Of a DNA stretch of 64,000 nt, positions 34,302-42,953 are shown in pieces. Each line of letters begins with the position of its first letter. The first letter of the stretch is position 1. The DNA comes from an uncultured Vampirovibrio sp. (lineage in GTDB: Bacteria > Cyanobacteriota > Vampirovibrionia > Gastranaerophilales > Gastranaerophilaceae), in assembly GCA_910578465.1 (NCBI GenBank), contig CAJTPW010000002.1, positions 1-64,000 of the forward strand. Direction: 5' to 3'. Made by a program: the position numbers and the translations under genes. A model generated the notes under the pieces. That model had not been told where the DNA came from. It worked only from the letters and a program-made list of their open reading frames with translations, and did no database searches.

Positions 34302-35390
34302 TTAAGACTCCTGCGAAACCAAAACCTCATATCCGTTATCTTTTAAGGTCTTTTCCTTCTTTGCAAGCTCCAAATCTTCTTTCACCATCTCCGATACCAT
34401 CGTTGCAAGATTATATTTCGGCTCCCATTTGAGTTTTTCCCTTGCCTTTGCGCTGTCACCGAGAAGCAGTTCAACCTCAGTCGGCCTGAAATATCTCGGG
34501 TCAACCTCTACAAGAATTTTTCCCGTATTTTTGTCATATCCTTTTTCATCAATTCCTTCGCCCTTAAATTCAAGCTCAATACCCGCTTCCTTGAAAGCCA
34601 TCAGGCAAAAATCACGTATGGTTGTTGTCACACCGGTTGCAAGCACAAAATCCTCAGGTGTTTCCTGCTGCAAAATCCTCCACATGCCTTCAACGTAATC
34701 TTTAGCATGCCCCCAATCGCGCTTGGATGAAAGATTACCAAGATAAAGCTTTTCTTCAAGCCCAAGCTTTATTCTGACTGCAGCACGGGTTATTTTCCTT
34801 GTAACAAAAGTTTCGCCCCTTCTTGGAGATTCATGGTTAAAAAGTATACCGTTTGCGGCAAACATATTATATGCTTCTCTGTAATTTACCGTAATCCAGT
34901 AAGCATAAAGTTTTGCGCAGGCATAAGGAGACCTCGGATAAAAAGGTGTGCTTTCTTTTTGCGGGGTTTCCTGCACAAGGCCGTATAATTCCGAAGTTGA
35001 CGCCTGATAAAATTTTGTCTTTTTCTCTAAACCCAGAATTCTTATCGCCTCAAGCAGCCTTAAAGTGCCCAGAGCATCAGCATTTGCCGTATACTCCGGG
35101 GAATCAAAAGATACTTTAACGTGAGACTGTGCTGCAAGGTTATAAATTTCATCAGGCTGAATTTCCTGCACAAGACGGATTAAACTCACAGAATCGGTTA
35201 AATCACCATAGTTTAAATGAAAACGGGAATCCGTATTATGAACATCCTGATAAAGATGATTAATTCTATCGGTATTAAAAGAGCTTGAACGCCTTTTGAT
35301 ACCATAAACATCATATCCTTTTTCAAGCAATAGTTCCGCAAGATAGCTCCCGTCTTGCCCTGTAATTCCTGTTATAAGTGCTTTTTTCAT
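34302..35390 (-). CDS. gmd: GDP-mannose 4,6-dehydratase
   Basis: 362-residue short-chain dehydrogenase. Family motifs are GITGQDGSYLAELLLEKGYDV, the long RRSSSFNTDRI loop, QASTSELYG (Thr/Ser), and SPYACAKLYAYW (Tyr-xxx-Lys catalytic pair). NHESPRRGETFVTRKITRA is diagnostic. It makes GDP-4-keto-6-deoxymannose, precursor of GDP-fucose, GDP-rhamnose or GDP-perosamine. No fcl or other follow-up gene is in the window, so the final sugar is unknown. A GGAAAA site precedes ATG 35390. Confidence 0.96.
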   Translation of the reverse strand: MKKALITGITGQDGSYLAELLLEKGYDVYGIKRRSSSFNTDRINHLYQDVHNTDSRFHLNYGDLTDSVSLIRLVQEIQPDEIYNLAAQSHVKVSFDSPEYTANADALGTLRLLEAIRILGLEKKTKFYQASTSELYGLVQETPQKESTPFYPRSPYACAKLYAYWITVNYREAYNMFAANGILFNHESPRRGETFVTRKITRAAVRIKLGLEEKLYLGNLSSKRDWGHAKDYVEGMWRILQQETPEDFVLATGVTTTIRDFCLMAFKEAGIELEFKGEGIDEKGYDKNTGKILVEVDPRYFRPTEVELLLGDSAKAREKLKWEPKYNLATMVSEMVKEDLELAKKEKTLKDNGYEVLVSQES

Positions 35391-35399
35391 ATTTTTTCC

Positions 35400-36269
35400 T
35401 TACCTGATATTTTTCACATAATGAAAATATTCATTATCATTATATTTTTTGGCATTTTCAAGTATTTCTTCTTTTGTTAAAAAACCTGCTCTGTACGCCA
35501 CTTCTTCAAGACAGGCGATTTTTATGCCCTGATTTTCTTCAATTGTTTGAACATATTGTCCAGCCTGTAAAAGAGATTTATGTGTTCCTGTATCAAGCCA
35601 GGCAAACCCTCTTCCCAGAGGCTGAACGTTTAACCTGCCCTCTTTCAAGTATATTTTGTTTAAATCCGTAATTTCCAACTCACCGCGCGCCGATGGCTTT
35701 AAACTCTTTGCATACTCAACAACTTTATTATCATAAAAATACAGACCAGTTGCAGCATATGAAGACTTAGGATTTTCAGGTTTCTCTTCAATTGAAACAG
35801 CTCTGTCGTTTTCATCAAACTCAACAACACCAAATCTTTCAGGATTTTTAACATAATAGCTGAAAATTGTTGCAATATTTTCCTTGCTCGCATTTTGTTT
35901 TGCATTTTTCAACATGCCTGAAAACCCGGGGCCATAAAAAATATTATCTCCTAAAATTAGGGCAACAGCATCGTTTCCAATAAACTCTTCCCCGAGAATA
36001 AAAGCCTGCGCTAGACCATCAGGACTTGGTTGAACCTTGTATGAAAACTTCACCCCGAATTTACTTCCATCCCCGAGAACCTTTTCAAAATTTGAAATAT
36101 CATGCGGAGTTGAAATAATAAGAATATCCCTAATTCCTGCAAGCATAAGAACAGAAATCGGATAATAAATCATCGGCTTATCATAAACGGGCAAAAGCTG
36201 TTTTGAAACGGACATTGTACTTGGATAAAGCCTTGTCCCGCTGCCTCCTGCTAAAACTATTCCTTTCAT
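35400..36269 (-). CDS. rfbA: Glucose-1-phosphate thymidylyltransferase
   Basis: About 289 residues. MKGIVLAGGSGTRLYPSTMS is the nucleotidyltransferase signature. ILGDNIFYGPGFSGML, VEFDENDRAVSIEEKP and LGRGFAWLDTGTHKSLLQA are standard RmlA. Makes dTDP-glucose from glucose-1-phosphate and dTTP. ATG 36269 has GGAG 5 nt upstream. The longer GTG/ATG frame to 36290 is not needed. It stands with rfbB and rfbC, and its product also feeds the WecE-like transaminase. Confidence 0.96.
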   Translation of the reverse strand: MKGIVLAGGSGTRLYPSTMSVSKQLLPVYDKPMIYYPISVLMLAGIRDILIISTPHDISNFEKVLGDGSKFGVKFSYKVQPSPDGLAQAFILGEEFIGNDAVALILGDNIFYGPGFSGMLKNAKQNASKENIATIFSYYVKNPERFGVVEFDENDRAVSIEEKPENPKSSYAATGLYFYDNKVVEYAKSLKPSARGELEITDLNKIYLKEGRLNVQPLGRGFAWLDTGTHKSLLQAGQYVQTIEENQGIKIACLEEVAYRAGFLTKEEILENAKKYNDNEYFHYVKNIR

Positions 36270-36335
36270 TGCTCTCCCTCTCCCGGTCAAATACGCCTCG
36301 TTTACTGCATAACAATTGTATCAGATTTTTTACAA

Positions 36336-37328
36336 TTATACCAAATTTCTTGCCATATCCAGCGTTTTATTTTGGACAGATTTCATCCACTCTTGATTAT
36401 TCAAATACCACTCAATGGTAAGTTTTATCCCTTCTTCAAATGTAATTGAAGGTGCCCAGCCAAGTTCCGAGTTTATTTTATCATTTGCAATTGCATAACG
36501 CCTGTCATGACCCAATCTGTCTTGTACATATTCAATTGAAGTTTCATCTTTACCCATGGCAGACAAAATCAATTTTGTAATTTCAAGATTTGTCTTTTCA
36601 TTATGCCCGCCGATATTATAAATTTCGCCGCTTTTTCCATTATGAAGTACTGTATCAATCGCCTCACAATGATCATAAACATAAAGCCAATCGCGAACAT
36701 TTAACCCGTCACCGTATACGGGCACTTTTTCACCCCTTAAAAGGCGGGAAATAAAAAACGGAATTAATTTTTCGGGAAACTGATAAGGGCCGTAATTATT
36801 CGAACATCTGGTATTTAAAGTAAACATCCCGTAGGTTTCGTGGTATGCGCGAACAAGCATATCAGCACCCGCCTTACTTGCCGAATAAGGGCTGTTTGGC
36901 GCAAGCGGAGTTGTTTCATAAAAATATCCTGTTTTTCCAAGTGTCCCGTAAACTTCATCGGTTGAGACCTGTAAAAACTTTTTAATTCCTGCTTTTAGCG
37001 AAGCCTGCAAAAGATTTAAAGTCCCTTGGACATTGGTTTCAACAAAAATTCCCGGGTTTTTAATGGAATTATCAACATGGGATTCTGCAGCAAAATTTAC
37101 AACACAATCAATATCGGAGATTAAATCGCAAATAAGATTTTTATCACAAATGTTCCCTTGAACAAAAGTGTAGTTTGGATTGTCTTTTATATCATCAAGG
37201 TTTTCAATATTTCCGCAGTAAGTTAATGCATCAAGGTTTACAACCTTATAATCGGAATACTTTTTCAAAATATGCCTTATAAAACAGCTCCCGATAAAAC
37301 CTGCACCACCTGTCACCAATAATTTCAT
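36336..37328 (-). CDS. rfbB: dTDP-glucose 4,6-dehydratase
   Basis: 330 residues. Rossmann motif VTGGAGFIGSCFIRHIL, VNLDALTYCGN, NFAAESHVDNSI, VSTDEVYG, SPYSASKAGADMLV (Tyr-xxx-Lys), and CSNNYGPYQFPEKLIPFF are all RmlB hallmarks. Produces dTDP-4-keto-6-deoxyglucose, the branch point to rhamnose (RfbC, RfbD) and to Fuc4N (WecE). Its ATG shares a base with the rfbC stop (taATG). rfbD is not in the window. Confidence 0.97.
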   Translation of the reverse strand: MKLLVTGGAGFIGSCFIRHILKKYSDYKVVNLDALTYCGNIENLDDIKDNPNYTFVQGNICDKNLICDLISDIDCVVNFAAESHVDNSIKNPGIFVETNVQGTLNLLQASLKAGIKKFLQVSTDEVYGTLGKTGYFYETTPLAPNSPYSASKAGADMLVRAYHETYGMFTLNTRCSNNYGPYQFPEKLIPFFISRLLRGEKVPVYGDGLNVRDWLYVYDHCEAIDTVLHNGKSGEIYNIGGHNEKTNLEITKLILSAMGKDETSIEYVQDRLGHDRRYAIANDKINSELGWAPSITFEEGIKLTIEWYLNNQEWMKSVQNKTLDMARNLV

Positions 37329-37885
37329 TAAACCGTTTCTCCCTTGTTAACATCCTTTAAAAGAGGCTGATTTTTGTCTTTTTCGGAAAGCACAGGCTCA
37401 AAATCAATTCCCCAGTTGATATTTATATCCTTGTCACACCATAAAATACCCCTGTCGGCATTTTGGTTATATTCGCCGCTTGCCTTGTATAAAAGCTCGG
37501 CTTCATCCGAAAGCACAACAAACCCGTGGGCAAAACCTGCAGGAATATAGAGCATTTGCTTGTTTTCTTCGGATAATTCAACTTTAACATATTTACCGAA
37601 AGTTGACGAATTTGGTCTGATATCAACAGCAACATCATAAATTCGACCTTTAGAACACCTTACAAGTTTTGCCTGAGCATAAGGTGTCGCCTGATAATGA
37701 AGTCCGCGAAGCACACGTGCGGAGGATTTTGAATGATTATCCTGATTGAATTCAACATCAATTCCGTTCTCAAAAAATTCGGATTTTTTGTAACTTTCAA
37801 GAAAGAACCCGCGATTGTCCCCAAAAACTTTCGGTTTCACTAAAATTACATCTTCAATTTTTAATCTTTCAAATTCAAACGGCAT
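37328..37885 (-). CDS. rfbC: dTDP-4-dehydrorhamnose 3,5-epimerase
   Basis: About 185 residues, cupin fold. Motifs are PKVFGDNRGFFLESYKKSEF, FNQDNHSKSSARVLRGLHYQ (catalytic His), and YIPAGFAHGFVVLSDEAELLYK. I choose ATG 37885 (AAGGAC 4 nt upstream, MPFEFERLKIEDVILVKPK) over the longer frame from 37912. Its presence points to a rhamnose branch besides Fuc4N. Confidence 0.95.
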   Translation of the reverse strand: MPFEFERLKIEDVILVKPKVFGDNRGFFLESYKKSEFFENGIDVEFNQDNHSKSSARVLRGLHYQATPYAQAKLVRCSKGRIYDVAVDIRPNSSTFGKYVKVELSEENKQMLYIPAGFAHGFVVLSDEAELLYKASGEYNQNADRGILWCDKDININWGIDFEPVLSEKDKNQPLLKDVNKGETV

Positions 37886-37915
37886 AAAGTCCTTTTTTAA
37901 ACAATTGTACACAAT

Positions 37916-38920
37916 TTACTCAAAATATTCTAATTTTAACGGTGTTCCAAATTTGATATCACATTTAACGGTTTTGCCCATAATTTCTTCATAATATTTT
38001 GGATGCAAACCATTAGAAGGTCTTATAGATCGAATATTTTTAGATGTCACTTTTTCACCTTTTTTAATATCTGCTACAGCATACAGTGAACGGGCAAATT
38101 TTCTGTTATTCTCATTAATGCTGTAATCTACCCTTCCTAAAACTTTTTCCGTATTACGAACAGCTTGAACCATTTCCCTAAATTCTTCCAAATTAAGAGA
38201 AAAACCGCTGTCTTCCCCACCAAGAGCTCTGTCTAATGTCAAATGCTTTTCAATAACCGTTGCACCAAGGGCAACTGCTGCAATAACGGGCTCAATATTC
38301 ATAGAATGATCAGAAAGTCCGATTTTTACTCCTTGTGAACCAAATTTTTTTATCATATCTTTTATTACAATAAGATTCATATCTTCAAGTTGAGCGGGGT
38401 ATGCGGAAGTACATTTTAAAATTGTAATATCGTTATTCCCGACCGATTTACAGGCATCTATGGCACCTTGAATTTCACCCGATGAAGAAATGCCAACCGA
38501 AATTAACATAGGTTTACCAAACTTGGCAGTATACTTAATCAAAGGATAATCAATTGCTTCAAAGCTTGCAATTTTATACATTGGGACATTGATGCTTTCC
38601 AAAAAATCAACAGCTGTATAATCAAATGGAGTTGAAAAGAAATCAATTCCAATTTCATTGGCATATTTCTTTAATTCACCTTGCCACTCCCAAGGAGTAT
38701 ATGCTTTTTGATACAACTGATACAAATTTTGTCCAGCCCAAAGACCTTTTTCTATTTGAAATTCATTCCTGCTGCAATAAATAGTAATGCTATCAGCCGT
38801 ATATGTTTGAACTTTAATTGCATCAGCACCAACTTCTTTAGCTGATCTAATAATCTTTTTTGCTAATTCCTTATCCCCGCAATGATTGGCGGACATTTCA
38901 GCTATAATGTAAACAGACAC
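37916..38920 (-). CDS. pseI: Pseudaminic/sialic acid synthase family (PseI/NeuB)
   Basis: About 334 residues. An NeuB TIM barrel with YIIAEMSANHCGDKELAKKI, AIKVQTYTADSIT, FFSTPFDYTAVDFLE and GLSDHSMNIEPVIAAVALGA is followed by a C-terminal SAF domain (RSLYAVADIKKGEKVTSKNI). Condenses a 6-carbon sugar with PEP to the nine-carbon nonulosonic acid. The ANHCGD and EKHLTLDRALGGEDSGFSL segments fit PseI better than NeuB. I choose GTG 38920, which has GAGG 5 nt upstream. GTG 38938 is the alternative. Confidence 0.9.
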   Translation of the reverse strand: MSVYIIAEMSANHCGDKELAKKIIRSAKEVGADAIKVQTYTADSITIYCSRNEFQIEKGLWAGQNLYQLYQKAYTPWEWQGELKKYANEIGIDFFSTPFDYTAVDFLESINVPMYKIASFEAIDYPLIKYTAKFGKPMLISVGISSSGEIQGAIDACKSVGNNDITILKCTSAYPAQLEDMNLIVIKDMIKKFGSQGVKIGLSDHSMNIEPVIAAVALGATVIEKHLTLDRALGGEDSGFSLNLEEFREMVQAVRNTEKVLGRVDYSINENNRKFARSLYAVADIKKGEKVTSKNIRSIRPSNGLHPKYYEEIMGKTVKCDIKFGTPLKLEYFE

Positions 38921-38985
38921 GCACACCTCAATTGACACAATTATATCATAAAAATTTTTCTATTTTTTATATTTCATATTATCTA

Positions 38986-39432
38986 TTATTTATTTCGGTT
39001 ATGCACATATTCAAATTTCAACAAGTGGCTATCATTAAACCCAGCTCTTTCGAAAGATTTAATTGAGGCGATATTTTTATCAAAAATATATGCACTAAGC
39101 TTGTTTATGCCAGACATTTTTACACATTTTTTAATAATCTGTTCTCCAAGCCCCATACCTCTATGGCTTTCGACAATGCTTAAAGAAATTACGACTTCAT
39201 CATATTTTTTATCAAACCTTACTTGAGCAATAAATTCGCCATCGCGATTCTCTACAATATAAAACGGATATTCGATATTTTTAATCCTTTGATTAAACCA
39301 CTTTTTGTGCTCACCCCAAGTGATTTTCTGCTGATTAATAGAATTTTCCCGCACAATGTCATTATTGGATAATTCGAATACCTTTTCAATATCAGATATA
39401 TTGGCAAGCCTTATCCTATATTCTTCAACCAT
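38986..39432 (-). CDS. GNAT N-acetyltransferase, PseH-like
   Basis: 148 residues, GNAT fold. An N-terminal IRLANISDIEKVFELSND precedes the acetyl-CoA loop SIVESHRGMGLGEQIIKKC and a C-terminal IASIKSFERAGFNDS. Located inside the pse genes, it most likely acetylates the 4-amino group of the altrosamine intermediate, as PseH does. PseH assignment is by context and general similarity. Its start overlaps the upstream TIM-barrel gene by about 22 nt. Confidence 0.75.
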   Translation of the reverse strand: MVEEYRIRLANISDIEKVFELSNNDIVRENSINQQKITWGEHKKWFNQRIKNIEYPFYIVENRDGEFIAQVRFDKKYDEVVISLSIVESHRGMGLGEQIIKKCVKMSGINKLSAYIFDKNIASIKSFERAGFNDSHLLKFEYVHNRNK

Positions 39433-40181
39433 TTCATGTCCTTTTTAAAATCATCTAAGTTATCTTTTGTATTTTTAACAGTTTCAAAAGTAATGCCTTT
39501 GCTGTCAGGTATCATATTTAAAATCCGTTTTATATCAAGTTTGCCCTCTCCCAAGTGCGGATGCGAATCATAAGGAGATGTTACATCCTTAATATCCGTA
39601 AGGTGGAAATAATCAGGCTTTAGCTTCAACAGCTCTTCGCAATAAGCATATGGTTCCATTTTAAGAGAATTAGCAGCACAAAAAGCATGACCAAAATCTA
39701 AACAAAAACCACAATTGGCAATATCCATAACCAATTTAATTTCATCAATATTATATCCCCTGCAAAACTCGCCGCCCATACGATTTGGAAGGGCAACATA
39801 CGGTTTATTTTCAATCAGTGCACGCGGTTCATTAAAACTTGCAAGCTGCCTTGCTGTCTCTTTTATATCGCCGTCGATACCGCCATGAAAAACTATATAA
39901 GGTGCATTTAATTCATCCGCAAAACGTTTAATTTCTTCATAAATTATCCTATTAGAATCTGTTTTTTTCGCTTTTGCCATATTGAAACCATGGGCAAAAT
40001 GTGGTGCGTGGATTGTAAACGGAATTTGAAGTTTTTTCCAGCTTGCCAAAGTATCTAAAGTATCGGGCACAACATAAAGTTCGATATAATCATAAACTCT
40101 TTCATTATAAAGCTTTTGCGCCTCATTATAATAATAATCTGTATTTACAGACCATAATTTTAAACCAAGTTTATGCACCAT
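39411..40181 (-). CDS. TIM-barrel protein of the xylose isomerase/AP endonuclease 2 superfamily
   Basis: 256 residues. VHKLGLKLWSVNTDYYYNEA starts the barrel. TIHAPHFAHGFN, YIVFHGGIDGD, ALIENKPYV, GFCLDFGHAFCAAN and YFHLTDIKDVTSPYDSHPHLGEGKLD supply His, Glu and Asp residues typical of the metal site. It overlaps pseF (upstream) and the pseH-like gene (downstream), so it belongs to the nonulosonate set. PseG, the UDP-sugar hydrolase, is missing there. This protein could replace it or act as an epimerase, but neither is shown. Confidence 0.8.
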   Translation of the reverse strand: MVHKLGLKLWSVNTDYYYNEAQKLYNERVYDYIELYVVPDTLDTLASWKKLQIPFTIHAPHFAHGFNMAKAKKTDSNRIIYEEIKRFADELNAPYIVFHGGIDGDIKETARQLASFNEPRALIENKPYVALPNRMGGEFCRGYNIDEIKLVMDIANCGFCLDFGHAFCAANSLKMEPYAYCEELLKLKPDYFHLTDIKDVTSPYDSHPHLGEGKLDIKRILNMIPDSKGITFETVKNTKDNLDDFKKDMKWLKNIG

Positions 40182-40845
40182 ATAACACTCTGTATTTTAC
40201 CTCTGCCGTTTTCCAATCATCCATAGTATCAATATCTTGAATTACGGCTTCATCCATTTTGTACATTGCTATTTTATCACTTTGTATTTTGTTTGTTTTG
40301 TAAAAATAAAACATCCCAACATCATGATACATCGGCTCCAAATCTTGCGAACGCTTTGAAGCATTTAATGGTTCTCTATATTCTAAAAAACCATTATTAT
40401 TTATTTTGAATGCTCTTTGTATTGGAAAAGAATATTTTACAACAGGAGTTAATTTATCTGCACCCGATGCTACAAATTTTTTATATGCATTTATTAAAAT
40501 TTCCCCCGTCAAGAAGGGGGTGCAAGGGTATATACAACAGAATTTTTCAAAGTTAATCCCTTGTTTTTTATATTCGTAAATAACCTCATTTAAAACATCC
40601 GCAGTTGTTGCAAAATCATTTGCAGTTTTTTCGCTGCGCATAAAAGGAATTTTTGCCCCAAATTTTTTGGCAATCTCGGCAATTTCAAAATCATCGGTTG
40701 AGACCATAACTTCATCGAAAATTTCGGAATTTAATGCCGCATCAATTGCATAAGCCAACATTGGCTTTCCCATAAACTCTTTTATATTTTTTTTAGGTAT
40801 TCTCTTGCTGCCACCGCGTGCTGTTATTATAGCTATATTGTTCAT
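40171..40845 (-). CDS. pseF: CMP-nonulosonate cytidylyltransferase (PseF-like)
   Basis: 224 residues. IAIITARGGSKRIPKKNIKEFMGKPML is the CMP-sugar synthetase signature. MVSTDDFEIAEIAKKFGA and IYPCTPFLTGEIL are conserved too. It activates the nonulosonic acid with CTP. Placement between pseC and the pseH/pseI genes favours pseudaminic over N-acetylneuraminic acid. ATGA overlap with the pseC stop. Confidence 0.92.
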   Translation of the reverse strand: MNNIAIITARGGSKRIPKKNIKEFMGKPMLAYAIDAALNSEIFDEVMVSTDDFEIAEIAKKFGAKIPFMRSEKTANDFATTADVLNEVIYEYKKQGINFEKFCCIYPCTPFLTGEILINAYKKFVASGADKLTPVVKYSFPIQRAFKINNNGFLEYREPLNASKRSQDLEPMYHDVGMFYFYKTNKIQSDKIAMYKMDEAVIQDIDTMDDWKTAEVKYRVLYGA

Positions 40846-41942
40846 AGTAGTTCCTTAATTCTTTGCACAATTTCTTTTAAATCCTCGTCCGTAAGCTCGG
40901 GATATAATGGCAACGAAATACAGTGTTTATAATATTCTTCCGCATTTGGAAAATCACCCCATTTGTAACTCTGAGCCTTGTAATAAGGCTGGGTATGCAC
41001 GGGAATATAATGCACCTGTAGATTTAAACCCTTTTTGCGCACAGCAAAATAAAATTTTTCGCGATTTTCAACTAAAACAGGGTACAGATGAAAGCAAGCG
41101 TTTGAAAAATCTTTCTCAATCAAATGAGATAGACCCAGGTTTTTGTTGTAATAATCAACAATTTCTCTACGACGCTTTTTAAATTCTTCTAATCGCTTCA
41201 TCTGCGAAACACCAAGTGCAGCCTGAACATCTGTCATTCTGTAATTATATCCGAGCTCACGCATTTCATAATGCCAATCATTAGCCATATCACCATCTTT
41301 ATACATACCATGAGACCTAAAAGCACACAGTTTATTGTACAATTCTTTACTATTGGTTGTAACAGCACCGCCTTCCGCAGTTGTAATTGTTTTAACAGGG
41401 TGAAACGAAAAAACTGTCATATCAGAATATTTACAAGAGCCTACTTTTACATCTTTGTAATCAGAGCCGATTGCATGCGCCGCATCTTCAATTACAAATA
41501 AATTGTTCTCTTTTGCAATCTCTGAGATTTTTTCCATATCACAGCTTTGTCCCGCAAAATGCACAGGTACAATTGCCTTTGTCTTATTTGAAATATGTTT
41601 TTTAATCTCATTTGGATCAATATTTGCTGTATCTTTTTCAATATCAGCAAATTTTACATCTGCCCCACAATACCTTGCACAATTTGCACTCGCCAAAAAG
41701 GTCATCGGGCTTGTTATAACTTCATCACCACCCCCAACACCTGCCGCCAACATAGCAATATGAAGCCCCGAAGTTGCAGAGTTTACTGCAACGCAGTACT
41801 TTGCTCCAGTGTATTCGCAAATTGCTTGTTCAAACTCTTTGACTTTTGGTCCACAAGTTAAATATGGAGACTTTAAAACCTCAAGCACACTTTGAATATC
41901 ATCTTCTGTTATATTTTGTTTTCCATATCCATATATTTTCAT
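40842..41942 (-). CDS. pseC: UDP-4-amino-4,6-dideoxy-N-acetyl-altrosamine transaminase (PseC-like)
   Basis: 366 residues, PLP-dependent DegT-type aminotransferase. YLTCGPKVKEFEQAICEYTG, NSATSGLHIAMLAAGVGGGD, VIEDAAHAIGSDYKD, VFSFHPVKTITTAEGGA (PLP Lys in HPVK) and YRMTDVQAALGVSQMKRL are as in PseC. Second enzyme of the pseudaminic pathway, using the PseB product made by the gene at 42954. Its start lies 44 nt inside the upstream GT2 gene. Confidence 0.93.
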   Translation of the reverse strand: MKIYGYGKQNITEDDIQSVLEVLKSPYLTCGPKVKEFEQAICEYTGAKYCVAVNSATSGLHIAMLAAGVGGGDEVITSPMTFLASANCARYCGADVKFADIEKDTANIDPNEIKKHISNKTKAIVPVHFAGQSCDMEKISEIAKENNLFVIEDAAHAIGSDYKDVKVGSCKYSDMTVFSFHPVKTITTAEGGAVTTNSKELYNKLCAFRSHGMYKDGDMANDWHYEMRELGYNYRMTDVQAALGVSQMKRLEEFKKRRREIVDYYNKNLGLSHLIEKDFSNACFHLYPVLVENREKFYFAVRKKGLNLQVHYIPVHTQPYYKAQSYKWGDFPNAEEYYKHCISLPLYPELTDEDLKEIVQRIKELL

Positions 41943-42951
41943 TTCTTTTCTTTCTTAGATTTTTTAAGTATTTTCTTTTGACTTTAAATTTAATACCGAA
42001 TAATTTTACATATTTATAGTATTTTCTTCCTTTTACCCTATAGAAACTAAACAAGAACATTTTCAAACTGAACATCAACAAAAGCGAAAAGCTTGCTAAA
42101 GTTTTAAGTGATTTTAAATAAACACCAAAAACTTCATTGTACGTTATGTCAAAAGGCACTCTTTGAAAAAGTCTTTTAATCATAAAATTTTGGAATTTTC
42201 TGCGAGCAGTCTTTAAAATGTTAATCTTTGGATGGTTTTTATACCTTTTAATCAAATCATTATAATACTTAAACAAAAGCGGGGCATCCAATACTTTTAA
42301 GCTGTCGCCACCCGCAGAAGAATTTTTCAAATGTCTGTAATTGTAACAGCCGCCCTGAATATGCACAATAGTATCCAAATGCATAAAAATTTGAGCATTG
42401 TAGAAAAAATCTTCATAAATAGTATTTTCAATCGTTCGTATATGTTTTACTTTTTCCCTGTTAAAAAGATGTTGCCAAGAGTACAAAGTGTCTTTTAATA
42501 TAATATCCTCAGTGCTTAAAATCTTATTATATTCTCTTGGGTTTGCAACATTTCCAACAAAATTTCCTGTTGCAGAAACAATATTGTAATCAACAAAAAC
42601 ACAGTCGCAATTGTATTTTTTAATAGCATTATATCTGAGCTCAAGACTATCTAAATCAAGAAAATCATCAGAATCAACAATGCAAAAATATTTGCCACAA
42701 GCTACATCAAGAGCAGTATTTCTGGCGCCGCCCAACCCTTTGTTTTCCTGATTAATAACAATAACGCGCTTATCTTTTGCCGCATATTCTTCTAATATAG
42801 AAAGCGAATTATCATTAGAGCCATCATTCACGCATATTATTTCAATATCTTTAAATGTTTGATTAACAAGGCTGTCAAGACAGTTTCCAAGATATTTTTC
42901 CATATTATAAACTGCAACAATAACAGATATTAGCGGAGACTTATTTTGCAA
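41899..42951 (-). CDS. GT2 glycosyltransferase with basic FGIK tail
   Basis: 350 residues. ISVIVAVYNMEKYLGNCLDS, CVNDGSNDNSLSIL, GLGGARNTALDVACGKYF and VDSDDFLDLDSLE define the GT2 domain. The last 90 residues are Arg/Lys-rich and hydrophobic, with KYVKLFGIKFKVKRK. The start is TTG 42951, supported by GGAG 8 nt upstream inside the pseB stop region. It lies between pseB and pseC, so a role in adding sugars near the nonulosonate is plausible. Confidence 0.85.
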   Translation of the reverse strand: MQNKSPLISVIVAVYNMEKYLGNCLDSLVNQTFKDIEIICVNDGSNDNSLSILEEYAAKDKRVIVINQENKGLGGARNTALDVACGKYFCIVDSDDFLDLDSLELRYNAIKKYNCDCVFVDYNIVSATGNFVGNVANPREYNKILSTEDIILKDTLYSWQHLFNREKVKHIRTIENTIYEDFFYNAQIFMHLDTIVHIQGGCYNYRHLKNSSAGGDSLKVLDAPLLFKYYNDLIKRYKNHPKINILKTARRKFQNFMIKRLFQRVPFDITYNEVFGVYLKSLKTLASFSLLLMFSLKMFLFSFYRVKGRKYYKYVKLFGIKFKVKRKYLKNLRKKRNENIWIWKTKYNRR

Positions 42952-42953
42952 AG

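Noticed and set aside
40501..40520. CCCCCGTCAAGAAGGGGG hairpin as a terminator
   Set aside because: It lies inside the pseF coding sequence with no T-run following.
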